DNA of 25,824 bases from JAWOHX01 sp046484975 (GTDB taxonomy: Bacteria > Bacillota > Clostridia > DUPQ01): NCBI GenBank assembly GCA_046484975.1, contig JAWOHX010000020.1, positions 1 to 25,824 of the forward strand, in the 5' to 3' direction. Position numbers and translations under genes: made by a program. Position 1 is the stretch's first letter. Each line of letters begins with the position of its first letter. The notes under the pieces were generated by a model, which was given only the letters and a program-made list of their open reading frames with translations, made no database searches and was not told the DNA's origin. Of this stretch, positions 7,303 through 14,555 are shown piece after piece.

Positions 7303-8128
7303 AAAGCTCCCCTATCCTTTCCATGGCATTCTCCACGGTAACAACATCACAGTCCTTCACCAGTCCCTTTGTTCTAAGATTGTGGAAAAGCCGTGTCACC
7401 TGGGGGACATCCAGTCCCATTTTTTCCATCTCCTCCACTTCCCGGAAGACTTCCATGGGTGTGCCTTGCCTTGCGATTCTTCCCTTGTCCATAATCACTA
7501 CCCTGTCCGCCAGGTAGGCCTCCTGCATGTGATGAGTGATATGTATGATGGCGATGTGAAACTGCCTGTTCAAGTCCTTGATGGTTTTCAAAACCTCTTC
7601 GCGTCCGATGGGATCAAGCATGGAAGTTGATTCGTCCAGGACAATGCAAGAGGGTTTCATGGCCACCACACCGGCAATGGCCACCCGTTGTTTCTGTCCT
7701 CCGGAAAGCATATGCGGCGCCCGGTCCTTCAGGTCCTGTATCCCAACTTCCTTCAATGCGTCATGCACCCTGGTTTCCAGCTCCTTGAGAGGAAACCCAA
7801 GATTTTCAGGGCCGAAAGCCACATCCTCAAGGACGGTGGTCCCCACGATCTGGTTGTCCGGGTTTTGAAAAATCATTCCCACATTCCTCCGGATGTCCCA
7901 GGTGAGGGACTTGTCCCTGGTATCATATCCCATGACAATAACTTCACCTGAATCCGGGATAAGCAGGGCGTTCAGCATTCTGGCAAAGGTTGACTTTCCC
8001 GACCCGTTCCTTCCCAGTATGACCATGAATTCCCCTTTTTTTATCTCGATGCTCACCTGATCCACTGCCTGCACTGTATCGTCCTGGTTTTTATATTGGT
8101 ATGATGCGTCACGGGTTTTGATCAGCAT
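7286..8128 (-). CDS. ecfA1: ECF transporter ATP-binding protein EcfA1
   Basis: First ATPase of the ECF module, 280 residues. Walker A is GRNGSGKST at 39-47, the Q-loop is FQNPDNQIV with Gln88, the signature is LSGGQKQRV at 141-149, and Walker B is CIVLDE at 161-166 followed by STSMLDP. The switch His is at about 199 in HITHHM. FQNPDNQ with DESTSMLDP is the usual EcfA1 pattern and separates it from EcfA2. The ribosome site is AAAGGA at a rather long spacing of about 14 nt. The gene lies after a transcription terminator that closes the ribosomal operon, so it probably has its own promoter or relies on read-through. Confidence 0.95.
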   Translation of the reverse strand: MLIKTRDASYQYKNQDDTVQAVDQVSIEIKKGEFMVILGRNGSGKSTFARMLNALLIPDSGEVIVMGYDTRDKSLTWDIRRNVGMIFQNPDNQIVGTTVLEDVAFGPENLGFPLKELETRVHDALKEVGIQDLKDRAPHMLSGGQKQRVAIAGVVAMKPSCIVLDESTSMLDPIGREEVLKTIKDLNRQFHIAIIHITHHMQEAYLADRVVIMDKGRIARQGTPMEVFREVEEMEKMGLDVPQVTRLFHNLRTKGLVKDCDVVTVENAMERIGELFAEHH

Positions 8129-8163
8129 GATGATGGATTGTATCCTTTCTCTTCACTGCATTC

Positions 8164-8172
8164 ATTTTAGCA
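8164..8172 (-). promoter_or_regulatory. Possible extended -10 promoter for the ecf genes
   Basis: In the 101-nt gap between rplQ and ecfA1 the minus strand reads TGCTAAAAT, an extended -10 element (TG-n-TAAAAT). It lies just downstream of the rplQ terminator and about 36 nt before the ecfA1 start. The matching -35 region is only a T-rich run contributed by the terminator tail, so support is weak. Nothing else promoter-like is visible in the gap. Confidence 0.3.
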
Positions 8173-8185
8173 CATCGACACATGC

Positions 8186-8213
8186 AAAAAAACCCTTTTT
8201 GAAAAGGGTTTTT
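8186..8213 (-). terminator. Rho-independent terminator after rplQ
   Basis: Read on the minus strand, AAAAACCCTTTT and AAAAGGGTTTTT form an almost perfect 12-bp stem around a tiny CA centre. The stem continues into a run of seven T. It starts 17 nt past the rplQ stop and should end the ribosomal protein transcript. The flanking A and T runs make it partly bidirectional, but no gene enters from the other side. Confidence 0.88.
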
Positions 8214-8229
8214 CAGCTGTTTTTGCTTG

Positions 8230-8739
8230 TTATACAAGTTCCAGTATCGCCATTTCAGCGGCATCGCCCCTTCGGGCCCCCAGTTTGTAGATCCGGGTGT
8301 ATCCGCCTTGTTTGCCCTTGTATTTCGGGGCAATCTCATCGAAAAGCTTGTTGACCACTTTTTCCTCACCGGATTTGTTGATCCATTTCATCACTTTTCT
8401 TCTTGCATGGAGTCTGGCTGAGGAATCCACGACCACCATTTCGGTCACGGTCTGGCTTTCCACGACTTCATATTTGTTCTTGTTCCTGCTTTCTTTGGAA
8501 ACAGTCTCTTTTCTTCCCTTGTTGTCCACTTTCGCCCTGATCTTTTTCACCTGCCTGGAAGAGAAATTATCACACTCCTTGACAGCGATTGCAATGACTT
8601 TTTCCACGATGCTCTGCGTTTCCTTCGCCCTGGTCACGGTGGTCTCCACCTTCCCGTTCACCAACACGGCAGTGACAAGGTTCCTCAGGATGGCAATCCT
8701 TTGATCGGTAGGACGTCCGAGTTTTCTATGTGATGGCAT
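8230..8739 (-). CDS. rplQ: Large ribosomal subunit protein bL17
   Basis: L17 binds 23S rRNA near the peptide exit-tunnel opening. The 169-residue sequence begins MPSHRKLGRPTDQRIAILRN, which is diagnostic. It ends GGYTRIYKLGARRGDAAEMAILEL, the normal L17 C-terminus. Between about residues 57 and 112 there is a Lys/Glu/Val-rich insertion, which makes it roughly 50 residues longer than the usual 113-130. Longer L17 versions occur in some Clostridia. AAGGAGG lies 8 nt before the ATG. It is the last gene of the ribosomal cluster and is followed by a terminator. Confidence 0.97.
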   Translation of the reverse strand: MPSHRKLGRPTDQRIAILRNLVTAVLVNGKVETTVTRAKETQSIVEKVIAIAVKECDNFSSRQVKKIRAKVDNKGRKETVSKESRNKNKYEVVESQTVTEMVVVDSSARLHARRKVMKWINKSGEEKVVNKLFDEIAPKYKGKQGGYTRIYKLGARRGDAAEMAILELV

Positions 8740-8761
8740 CTATACAACCTCCTTATTGCTT

Positions 8762-9709
8762 TCATTCATCTTGTGAAGCAAAAGAAAGGCCCATTGCTTC
8801 AATTTTACCGTTGACTTCATCCAGGGATTTTTTTCCCAGGTTCCTGACTTTCATCATCTCATCCTCTGTCTTGCTGATGAGATCCTCCACTGTGTTGATG
8901 CCCGCCCTCTTCAGGCAATTGTAGGATCTGACTGTCAGGTCGAGCTCCTCTATGGTCATTTCGAGGACCTTTTCCTTCTCATTGTCCTCTTTTTCAACCA
9001 TGACTTCTGTGTTCTTCGCCTTTTCGGACAATTCAATGAAGAGTTTCAGATGCTCGCTCATGATTTTTGCAGACAAGGATACCGCTTCTCCCGGAGTGAT
9101 GCTGCCGTCGGTGTACACCTCAATGATCAACTTGTCGAAGTCCGTAATCTGTCCGACACGGGTGTCCTCCACTTTGTACACCACCCTTTTCACAGGGGTG
9201 TAAATGGAATCGATGGGGATGACACCGATGGGAAGGTTGTCCCTTTTATTCCTCTCGGCGGATTCATATCCCCTTCCCTTGTCCACGGTAATTTCCATAT
9301 AAAGGGAAGCCTTGCCGTCCAAGGTTGCGATATGAAGATCCTTATTGAGAATGTCCACATCCGCATCCGTCTGGATGTCATTTGCTGTGATCTCGCCTTC
9401 CCCCTCCGCGCTGATGTAAATGGTCTTGGGTCCGTCGGAGTGGAGCTGCATGCGCAGTTCCTTGATGTTGAGAATGATCTCGGTCACATCCTCCACCACT
9501 CCCGGGATGGTTGAGAACTCATGCAGTACACCGTCAATCTTGATGGATGTAACGGCGGCTCCGGGCAATGATGAAAGCAATATTCTCCTGATGGAATTGC
9601 CTAAAGTGATACCATACCCTCTTTCAAGGGGTTCCACGATGAACTTACCATATGTGTTTTCATCATTGGTCTCAATACATTCTATTCTTGGTTTTTCTAT
9701 TTCTATCAA
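8762..9709 (-). CDS. rpoA: DNA-directed RNA polymerase subunit alpha
   Basis: Alpha dimerizes to nucleate RNA polymerase assembly and contacts UP elements and activators. The N-terminal domain contains GKFIVEPLERGYGITLGNS and RRILLSSLPGAAVTSI. An acidic linker lies near residues 230-245, and the C-terminal domain has LDLTVRSYNCLKRAGI and RNLGKKSLDEV helix-hairpin motifs. The start chosen is TTG, 8 nt after GGAGG, which gives MIEIEKPRIECIE, the usual family N-terminus, and 315 residues. An ATG two codons upstream (position 9715) is only 2 nt from GGAGG and is the alternative. It lies between rpsD and rplQ, the normal alpha-operon order. Confidence 0.97.
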   Translation of the reverse strand: MIEIEKPRIECIETNDENTYGKFIVEPLERGYGITLGNSIRRILLSSLPGAAVTSIKIDGVLHEFSTIPGVVEDVTEIILNIKELRMQLHSDGPKTIYISAEGEGEITANDIQTDADVDILNKDLHIATLDGKASLYMEITVDKGRGYESAERNKRDNLPIGVIPIDSIYTPVKRVVYKVEDTRVGQITDFDKLIIEVYTDGSITPGEAVSLSAKIMSEHLKLFIELSEKAKNTEVMVEKEDNEKEKVLEMTIEELDLTVRSYNCLKRAGINTVEDLISKTEDEMMKVRNLGKKSLDEVNGKIEAMGLSFASQDE

Positions 9710-9745
9710 TTCCATACCCTCCTTATCAATACAAAGTTACTGCAA

Positions 9746-10375
9746 TCAGTTCTTGGAGTAAAGCTCCACGATGAGATGCTCTTCCACAGGAAGGCTGACA
9801 TCCTCTCTCGCACATTCTGCAACCACTTTCGCCACGTGGTTTTCAATGTCATATTCAAGGAATGCGGGTATGTTTTTGCTTGCGCTGAGCTCAAACAGTT
9901 CCTTGAACTTGGATGACGAGCCACTCTTCTCCCTTGCTGTGATGACGTCGCCTTCTTTCACCAGGAATGAAGGAATGTCCACCTTGCGGCCGTTGACAGT
10001 GAAATGCCCGTGTTTGACCAGTTGTCTTGCCTCAGCTCTGGAATTGGCAAGGCCAAGTCTGTAAATGATGTTGTCCAGCCTGCTTTCCAGTATCTTCAGC
10101 AGGTTCTCGCCCGTGATTCCTTTTTTCCTGACTGCCAAGTCGAAATAGTTTCGAAACTGGCCTTCCAATACGCCATAATACCTTTTGGCCTTCTGCTTCT
10201 CCCGAAGCTGGATTCCATATTCACTCATTTTCTTGCCTTTTTGCCCATGCTGTCCTGGTGAAAACGGCCTTCTGACCATGGCACATTTATCTGTATAGCA
10301 TCTGTCCCCTTTCAGGAACAGCTTCGCTTTTTCTCTTCTGCACAACTTGCAGACGGGACCTGTATATCTAGCCAT
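9746..10375 (-). CDS. rpsD: Small ribosomal subunit protein uS4, zinc-binding form
   Basis: S4 is a primary 16S rRNA binder at the 5' domain and, in studied bacteria, a translational autoregulator. The 209-residue protein begins MARYTGPVCKLCRREKAKLF. Cys9, Cys12, Cys26 and Cys31 form the zinc ribbon of the C+ type. The S4 RNA-binding domain is clear at about residues 98-160: SRLDNIIYRLGLANSRAEAR, then LVKHGHFTVNGRKVDIPS. Many Firmicutes keep rpsD elsewhere; here it stays in the alpha operon between rpsK and rpoA. GGAGGTG precedes the ATG by about 10 nt. Confidence 0.98.
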   Translation of the reverse strand: MARYTGPVCKLCRREKAKLFLKGDRCYTDKCAMVRRPFSPGQHGQKGKKMSEYGIQLREKQKAKRYYGVLEGQFRNYFDLAVRKKGITGENLLKILESRLDNIIYRLGLANSRAEARQLVKHGHFTVNGRKVDIPSFLVKEGDVITAREKSGSSSKFKELFELSASKNIPAFLEYDIENHVAKVVAECAREDVSLPVEEHLIVELYSKN

Positions 10376-10393
10376 TTATTATCAACACCTCCA

Positions 10394-10786
10394 TTATACC
10401 CTTCTTCTTTTCGGCGGCCTGCATCCGTTGTGAGGGATGGGTGTGACGTCCTTGATCAATGTCACTTCCAAGCCTGCAGTCTGCAATGCCCTGATTGCCG
10501 CTTCTCTTCCTGCGCCTGGCCCCTTCACATAGACCTCGACCGTTTTCAGCCCATGTTCCATGGCTGCCTTTGCTGCTGTCTCGGCTGCCGTCTGTGCGGC
10601 AAAAGGGGTGTTCTTCTTTGAACCCCTGAACCCGAGTCCTCCCGAGCTGGCCCAAGACAAGGCATTTCCCTTGACATCTGTCATGGTTACAATGGTGTTG
10701 TTGAAGCTGGAACGAATATGCGCAGCGCCATGCTCAATATTTTTTCTTTCTTTTCTCTTTTTGACCTTTTTCGTTTTTGGTGCCAT
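10394..10786 (-). CDS. rpsK: Small ribosomal subunit protein uS11
   Basis: S11 lies on the platform of the 30S subunit near the mRNA exit and contacts S18 and S21. The 130-residue sequence has a basic N-terminus (KTKKVKKRKERKNIEHG) and the signature HIRSSFNNTIVTMTDVKGN. It also has WASSGGLGFRGSKKNTPFAA, VYVKGPGAGREAAIRAL and the C-terminal NGCRPPKRRRV. The ATG follows AAGGAGG at a spacing of about 11 nt. It is placed 16 nt after rpsM and 18 nt before rpsD in the alpha operon. Confidence 0.98.
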   Translation of the reverse strand: MAPKTKKVKKRKERKNIEHGAAHIRSSFNNTIVTMTDVKGNALSWASSGGLGFRGSKKNTPFAAQTAAETAAKAAMEHGLKTVEVYVKGPGAGREAAIRALQTAGLEVTLIKDVTPIPHNGCRPPKRRRV

Positions 10787-10802
10787 GTTGCGATAACCCT
10801 CC

Positions 10803-11174
10803 TTACTTCTTCTTTCCTATGTTTTTACCATGCTTGGGACCTTTTCTTGTCCTGGAATTGTTCTTCGTGTTCTGTCCCCTCACCGGAAGCCCCATCCTGT
10901 GCCGTCTTCCCCTGTAGGTACCGATCTCGATGAGGCGCTTGATGTTCAGGGAAACCTCTCTCCGGAGATCGCCTTCCACGATGTGTTCCTTCTCAATGGC
11001 TTCCCTGAGTTTCACCACTTCGCTTTCCGTGAGATCCTTCACCCTGGTGTCTGGATTCACGCCTGTTTTTTCAAGTATCTGTATTGATTTGGTCCTGCCT
11101 ATGCCATAGACATAAGTCAAACCGATTTCCACTCTCTTCTCTCTTGGTAAATCTACCCCGGCAATACGAGCCAT
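10803..11174 (-). CDS. rpsM: Small ribosomal subunit protein uS13
   Basis: S13 sits in the 30S head and contacts the P-site tRNA and the 50S subunit. The 123-residue protein begins MARIAGVDLPREKRVEIGLT and has YGIGRTKSIQILEKTGV (helix-hairpin-helix). It ends in the normal Lys/Arg-rich tail with RRHRMGLPVRGQNTKNNSR. GGAGG lies about 11 nt before the ATG. The 106-nt leader in front of it is the longest internal gap of the ribosomal cluster and contains a foldable inverted repeat. In gammaproteobacteria this position is the S4-responsive leader of the alpha operon. Confidence 0.98.
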   Translation of the reverse strand: MARIAGVDLPREKRVEIGLTYVYGIGRTKSIQILEKTGVNPDTRVKDLTESEVVKLREAIEKEHIVEGDLRREVSLNIKRLIEIGTYRGRRHRMGLPVRGQNTKNNSRTRKGPKHGKNIGKKK

Positions 11175-11228
11175 TTATTCATGCACCTCCATTAATCCAA
11201 ATATCTTGTACGTATTTGTATATATCAT

Positions 11229-11274
11229 CATTCATAGGGCCATAGACCTTCTATGCAGCCGCTCCCTCCGAATG
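11229..11274 (-). promoter_or_regulatory. Structured leader between rpmJ and rpsM
   Basis: Read on the minus strand, CATTC (11274-11270) pairs with GAATG (11233-11229) as an outer stem. Inside it, GGC and GCC bracket CATAGA-AGG-TCTATG, a 6-bp hairpin with a 3-nt loop and a small TG bulge. A second CTATG downstream can compete for the same CATAG arm. No T-run follows, so this is not a terminator. It is a candidate translational control element for rpsM-rpsK-rpsD-rpoA-rplQ, though it may be simple spacer. Confidence 0.4.
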
Positions 11275-11280
11275 GCTTTT

Positions 11281-11394
11281 CTATCCCTGCTTCTGCTTGT
11301 GCTTGGGATTCTCGCATATGACCATTACCCGGCCGCTTCTCTTTATGATTTTGCATTTCTCGCAAATCTTCTTCACTGATGGTTTTACTTTCAT
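11281..11394 (-). CDS. rpmJ: Large ribosomal subunit protein bL36, zinc-binding form
   Basis: A 37-codon gene beginning MKVKPSVKKICEKCK and ending with a TAG stop after HKQKQG. Cys11, Cys14, Cys27 and His32 form the standard zinc site of the C+ L36 type. L36 is the smallest 50S protein and stabilises 23S rRNA near helices 89-97. AGGAGG lies 6 nt upstream of the ATG. It sits between infA and rpsM, the normal order. Confidence 0.97.
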   Translation of the reverse strand: MKVKPSVKKICEKCKIIKRSGRVMVICENPKHKQKQG

Positions 11395-11438
11395 TTTACT
11401 TCCTCCTGTGCAATATGTGTCAACCGGCAAAACACGTC

Positions 11439-11654
11439 CTATTTCCCTCTCCAGGTAATCCTGCCTTTTGTCAGGTCATAAGGTGACATCTCAACCTTCA
11501 CACTGTCTCCAGGCAGTATCTTGATGTAATGCATCCTCAGTTTCCCTGAGATATGGGCGAAAATAACATGCTTGTTTTTCAACTCCACCTTGAACTGTGC
11601 ATTCGGCAGTGTCTCGATAACAATTCCTTCCGCTTCTATTACGTCTTTTGCCAA
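11439..11654 (-). CDS. infA: Translation initiation factor IF-1
   Basis: IF-1 binds the 30S A site and assists IF-2 and IF-3 during initiation. The 71-residue S1/OB-fold protein begins MAKDVIEAEGIVIETLPNAQ. It has the family segments FKVELKNKHVIFAHISGKLR, MHYIKILPGDSVKVEMSPYD and LTKGRITWRGK. The start codon is TTG, 7 nt after AGGAGG; no ATG is available at the conserved N-terminus. Its start overlaps the last 16 nt of the KOW-domain gene upstream. Confidence 0.97.
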   Translation of the reverse strand: MAKDVIEAEGIVIETLPNAQFKVELKNKHVIFAHISGKLRMHYIKILPGDSVKVEMSPYDLTKGRITWRGK

Positions 11655-11935
11655 GTCAATTCCTCCTCGTCTTTCATCAACAGTTTCAGTTCCTTCGCAA
11701 TCTCTGCATTCTGAATGCTTTTCCCTTCAGCCACTTTGCGGGCTATTTTTTCCGATTCCTTGTCTGTCATGTCCACATGCTTGATTTTCTTCTTCTTCGG
11801 GTTATCCACCTTCCGAAGATTCCCGTCCGCAACGAACACGAACTGCCCGTCCTGGGTCATGCTCAAAACAAAGAAATACTTTCCCTTGTCCCTTCCTGCC
11901 TTGGACAATACGATTTGTCCGGGTTTTGGTTCCAA
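11639..11935 (-). CDS. KOW-domain RNA-binding protein (L14e-like)
   Basis: A 98-residue small basic protein. The N-terminal half reads as a KOW domain, with PKPGQIVLSKAGRDKGKYFF and FVFVADGNLRKVDNPKKKK resembling the eukaryotic/archaeal L14e fold. The C-terminal half is charged and probably helical. Proteins of this type occur in many Clostridia between adk/map and infA, but their function is not established. The start chosen is TTG, 8 nt after GGAGG and placed just past the adk stop. The frame remains open upstream into adk, but that extension does not match the family. It overlaps the infA start by 16 nt. Confidence 0.85.
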   Translation of the reverse strand: MEPKPGQIVLSKAGRDKGKYFFVLSMTQDGQFVFVADGNLRKVDNPKKKKIKHVDMTDKESEKIARKVAEGKSIQNAEIAKELKLLMKDEEELTWQKT

Positions 11936-11951
11936 GAATCCTGCCTCCGTT

Positions 11952-12596
11952 TTAGTTTTTCCGGATGACTTCCCTGACCAGTTCGGACACCTTGTCGGGC
12001 AAAGGGGACCCATCCACGTTCCTTACAAGCCCTTTCCGGTCATAAAAATCCATGAGTGGCTTGGTGTTGGAGTGATAGTTCTCCAGCCGTTTCCGTACGG
12101 TCTCGGGTTTGTCATCCTCTCTGACGTAGAGTTCCTTGCCGCATTTATCGCAGATCCCTTCCTGTTTGGAAGGCTTCCTCAACAAATGATATGTGGCTCC
12201 GCAGGTGCACATCCTTCGTCCTGACATCCGGGCAATGACCCCTTCGTCGTCAACCACCAGGTTGATCACCATGTCGAGTTTCATGCCCTTTTCCTTGAGT
12301 ATCTCTTCCAGGGCTTTTGCCTGGGGGAGGGTCCTTGGGAACCCGTCCAGAACGAATCCTTTCTCACAGTCCTTCAGATTCAGCCTTTCCCTGACGATCT
12401 CCACGGTGAGCTGGTCCGGAACCAGCAACCCCTTTTCAATGTACTCCTTTACTTGCTTGCCCAGGGGAGTCATTTTCTCAATGTGGTTCCTGAAAATGTC
12501 CCCTGTGGATATATGCGCAATATCCAGGAGCCCGGTGATGAATTCCGCTTGTGTGCCTTTCCCGCTTCCGGGAGCTCCCAATAGGATAATCTTCAT
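11952..12596 (-). CDS. adk: Adenylate kinase, zinc-LID form
   Basis: Adk interconverts ATP + AMP and 2 ADP. The P-loop GAPGSGKGTQ is at residues 7-16, the AMP-binding segment ISTGDIFR at 29-36, and DGFPRTLPQA at 84-93. The long LID domain (about 122-160) carries four Cys: 130, 132, 149 and 152. The first pair is spaced Cys-x-Cys, whereas the usual zinc LID has Cys-x2-Cys; the second pair (CDKC) is normal. The length of 214 residues is typical of the long form. It follows secY by 15 nt. In most Firmicutes map comes next, but here the KOW gene follows instead. Confidence 0.97.
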   Translation of the reverse strand: MKIILLGAPGSGKGTQAEFITGLLDIAHISTGDIFRNHIEKMTPLGKQVKEYIEKGLLVPDQLTVEIVRERLNLKDCEKGFVLDGFPRTLPQAKALEEILKEKGMKLDMVINLVVDDEGVIARMSGRRMCTCGATYHLLRKPSKQEGICDKCGKELYVREDDKPETVRKRLENYHSNTKPLMDFYDRKGLVRNVDGSPLPDKVSELVREVIRKN

Positions 12597-12611
12597 ACGC
12601 CTCCTCCTCAG

Positions 12612-13892
12612 CTAATCCAGGAATCCTTTATAGTGCCTCATCAACATCTGCGACTCAATCTGCTTGACCGTTTCAAGCGCAACGCCCACAAGGATCAGCA
12701 GTGTGGTCCCTCCAAGCCATATGTTCATTTTGAATATGGCTCCCATGATGGCGGGAAACACCGCCACGATGGCCAGGAAGAATCCCCCGAACCAGGTGAT
12801 CCTGTTGAGCACCTTGGAAATATAGTCCGCAGTGGGTTTGCCGGGACGGATCCCAGGGATGAACCCTCCGTTCTTCTTGATGTTGTTCGACACTTCCACG
12901 GGGTTGAACTGGATGATGGTGTAGAAAAACGTGAAGAACAGGATTAGGATCGCATAAATGGTAAGATGTCCCCATCCGCCCTGGTTCTGCAGGGCCTGCA
13001 GGAACCTGCTTTCTGTAGTCGGTGCAGCAAGCCTGATGATGATGGCTGGCAGCATGGTAATGGAAGAAGCGAAGATGATGGGAATGACCCCTGCCATGTT
13101 CAACTTGATGGGCAGATGTGTGCTTTGGCCTCCGTACATCTTTCTTCCAACCACCCTTTTTGCATATTGGATGGGAATCCTTCTTTCGGCTTGTGTGACA
13201 TAAATGACCCCTGCGATGACCAACGTGATGACGGCCAGAACCAACAAGATTCCCAATATCCCGACAATCCCCGTACCCAACATCCCCTGTTGGAAATAGT
13301 ACAACAGGGTGGCGACTCCTGCGGGAGCGCTGGCGATGATCCCTGTGAATATGATCAGGGAAATACCGTTTCCAACACCTTTCTCGGTAATGTTCTCACC
13401 AAGCCACATGATGAATGCGGTGCCTGCTGTGAAGGATAATGTCACCAGGAAAAAGGATACGATGGTCCCTCCGTCATAAATGGCATTGTTGCTGGCAAGG
13501 CTGATGTAAAGCATGCCTGCCTGGAAGAATCCCAGGGCCACGGTCAAATACCTGACATACTGCTGTATCTTCTTCCTGCCCTCCGCACCTTCCCGCTGGA
13601 GTTTCTCCAGATGGGGAATGGCAACCGTCAGGAGATTCATGATGATGGATGCATTGATGTAGGGGGTGATGTTCATGGCGAACAAAGATGCCCTGCTGAA
13701 AGCTCCTCCTGAAAATGTATCCATGAAGCCGAACAGCTGGTTTCCTCCAATCAAGTCCTTGAAAGCTTCCTCAATCAATCCGGGAACAGGAATATGGCAT
13801 CCAATCCTGTATACAAGGAGAAGAAGAAACGTAAATATGAGTTTTTTCTTAAGGTCCCCGATTTTCAAGGCGTTCTTTATGGTTTCAAACAT
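12612..13892 (-). CDS. secY: Protein translocase subunit SecY
   Basis: SecY is the ten-helix pore of the Sec translocon in the cytoplasmic membrane, working with SecE, SecG and SecA. The 426-residue sequence starts MFETIKNALKIGDLKKKLIF. It has the first-helix/plug-region signature CHIPVPGL, GLFAM-like SLFAMNITPYINASIIMNLL, and the cytoplasmic loop TQAERRIPIQYAKRV (loop C4/C5 contact for ribosome and SecA). It also has FNPVEVSNNIKKNGGFIPGIRPGKPT and ends near MLMRHYKGFLD. It begins one base after the rplO stop, so translation is probably coupled. Confidence 0.98.
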   Translation of the reverse strand: MFETIKNALKIGDLKKKLIFTFLLLLVYRIGCHIPVPGLIEEAFKDLIGGNQLFGFMDTFSGGAFSRASLFAMNITPYINASIIMNLLTVAIPHLEKLQREGAEGRKKIQQYVRYLTVALGFFQAGMLYISLASNNAIYDGGTIVSFFLVTLSFTAGTAFIMWLGENITEKGVGNGISLIIFTGIIASAPAGVATLLYYFQQGMLGTGIVGILGILLVLAVITLVIAGVIYVTQAERRIPIQYAKRVVGRKMYGGQSTHLPIKLNMAGVIPIIFASSITMLPAIIIRLAAPTTESRFLQALQNQGGWGHLTIYAILILFFTFFYTIIQFNPVEVSNNIKKNGGFIPGIRPGKPTADYISKVLNRITWFGGFFLAIVAVFPAIMGAIFKMNIWLGGTTLLILVGVALETVKQIESQMLMRHYKGFLD

Positions 13893-13893
13893 C

Positions 13894-14337
13894 CTATATT
13901 ACCTCAGCCTTTCCTCCTGCAGCTTCTATCTTCGCGGAAGCCGTTTTGGTGAATCTGGCAGCCTTGACCGTCAGCTTCTTTGTGATTTCCCCTTTGCCAA
14001 GGACTGCGACTCCATCATATTCGTTCTTGATGATCCCGGCTGCAATGAGTTTTTCCGCATCCACGATGGATCCGCTTCTGAATGTATTCAACCGATCAAC
14101 ATTGATGACCGCGAATTTGTCCGCGAATCTCTTGTTGTTGAATCCTCTTTTGGGCATTCTTCTGTATAAAGGCATCTGTCCGCCTTCAAAGCCGACCCTG
14201 ACACCGCCGCCGGAACGTGAATTCTGGCCATTGTGTCCCCTGCCGGCCGTTTTCCCGCTTCCCGAACCGTGCCCGCGCCCTTTTCTGAAAGATTCCCTTT
14301 TGGAGCCATCGGCGGGTTTTAATTCGTTGATTTTCAT
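13894..14337 (-). CDS. rplO: Large ribosomal subunit protein uL15
   Basis: L15 is a late-assembly 50S protein with a long basic N-terminal extension buried in 23S rRNA. The 147 residues begin MKINELKPADGSKRESFRKG. The Gly/Arg-rich RGHGSGSGKTAGRGHNGQ segment and GFEGGQMPLYRRMPKRGF are diagnostic, and a globular C-terminal domain follows. AGGAGG lies about 9 nt before the ATG. It is in the standard spc order rpmD-rplO-secY. Confidence 0.98.
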   Translation of the reverse strand: MKINELKPADGSKRESFRKGRGHGSGSGKTAGRGHNGQNSRSGGGVRVGFEGGQMPLYRRMPKRGFNNKRFADKFAVINVDRLNTFRSGSIVDAEKLIAAGIIKNEYDGVAVLGKGEITKKLTVKAARFTKTASAKIEAAGGKAEVI

Positions 14338-14350
14338 TGAACCGCTCCTC

Positions 14351-14542
14351 CTATATTTCTTCTACCGACAACAGGTGGGAAACTTTGTTGACCATTCCCC
14401 TGATTTGGGGCGTGTCGTTATGTTCCACACTCTGCCTTATTTTCCTGAGTCCCAGTGCTTCAACGGTAGCCTTCTGGCCTTCGAGGCTACTGTTCGTGCT
14501 TCTGATCAAGGTTATTTTAAGCATCTTTTTCTTCTTTGCCAC
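14351..14542 (-). CDS. rpmD: Large ribosomal subunit protein uL30
   Basis: A 63-residue L30 with the typical core LKITLIRSTNSSLEGQKATV and ALGLRKIRQSVEHNDTPQIRGMVNKV. The start chosen is GTG, 9 nt after AGGAGG, giving the leader MAKKKKMLK. An ATG 8 nt upstream is in another frame. An in-frame ATG at codon 7 is possible but too far from the ribosome site. It lies between rpsE and rplO as usual. Confidence 0.96.
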   Translation of the reverse strand: MAKKKKMLKITLIRSTNSSLEGQKATVEALGLRKIRQSVEHNDTPQIRGMVNKVSHLLSVEEI

Positions 14543-14555
14543 CGTGCCATACCTC

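Noticed and set aside
14543..14550. ATG upstream of rpmD
   Set aside because: It is out of frame with L30; the GTG at 14542 has correct spacing from AGGAGG.
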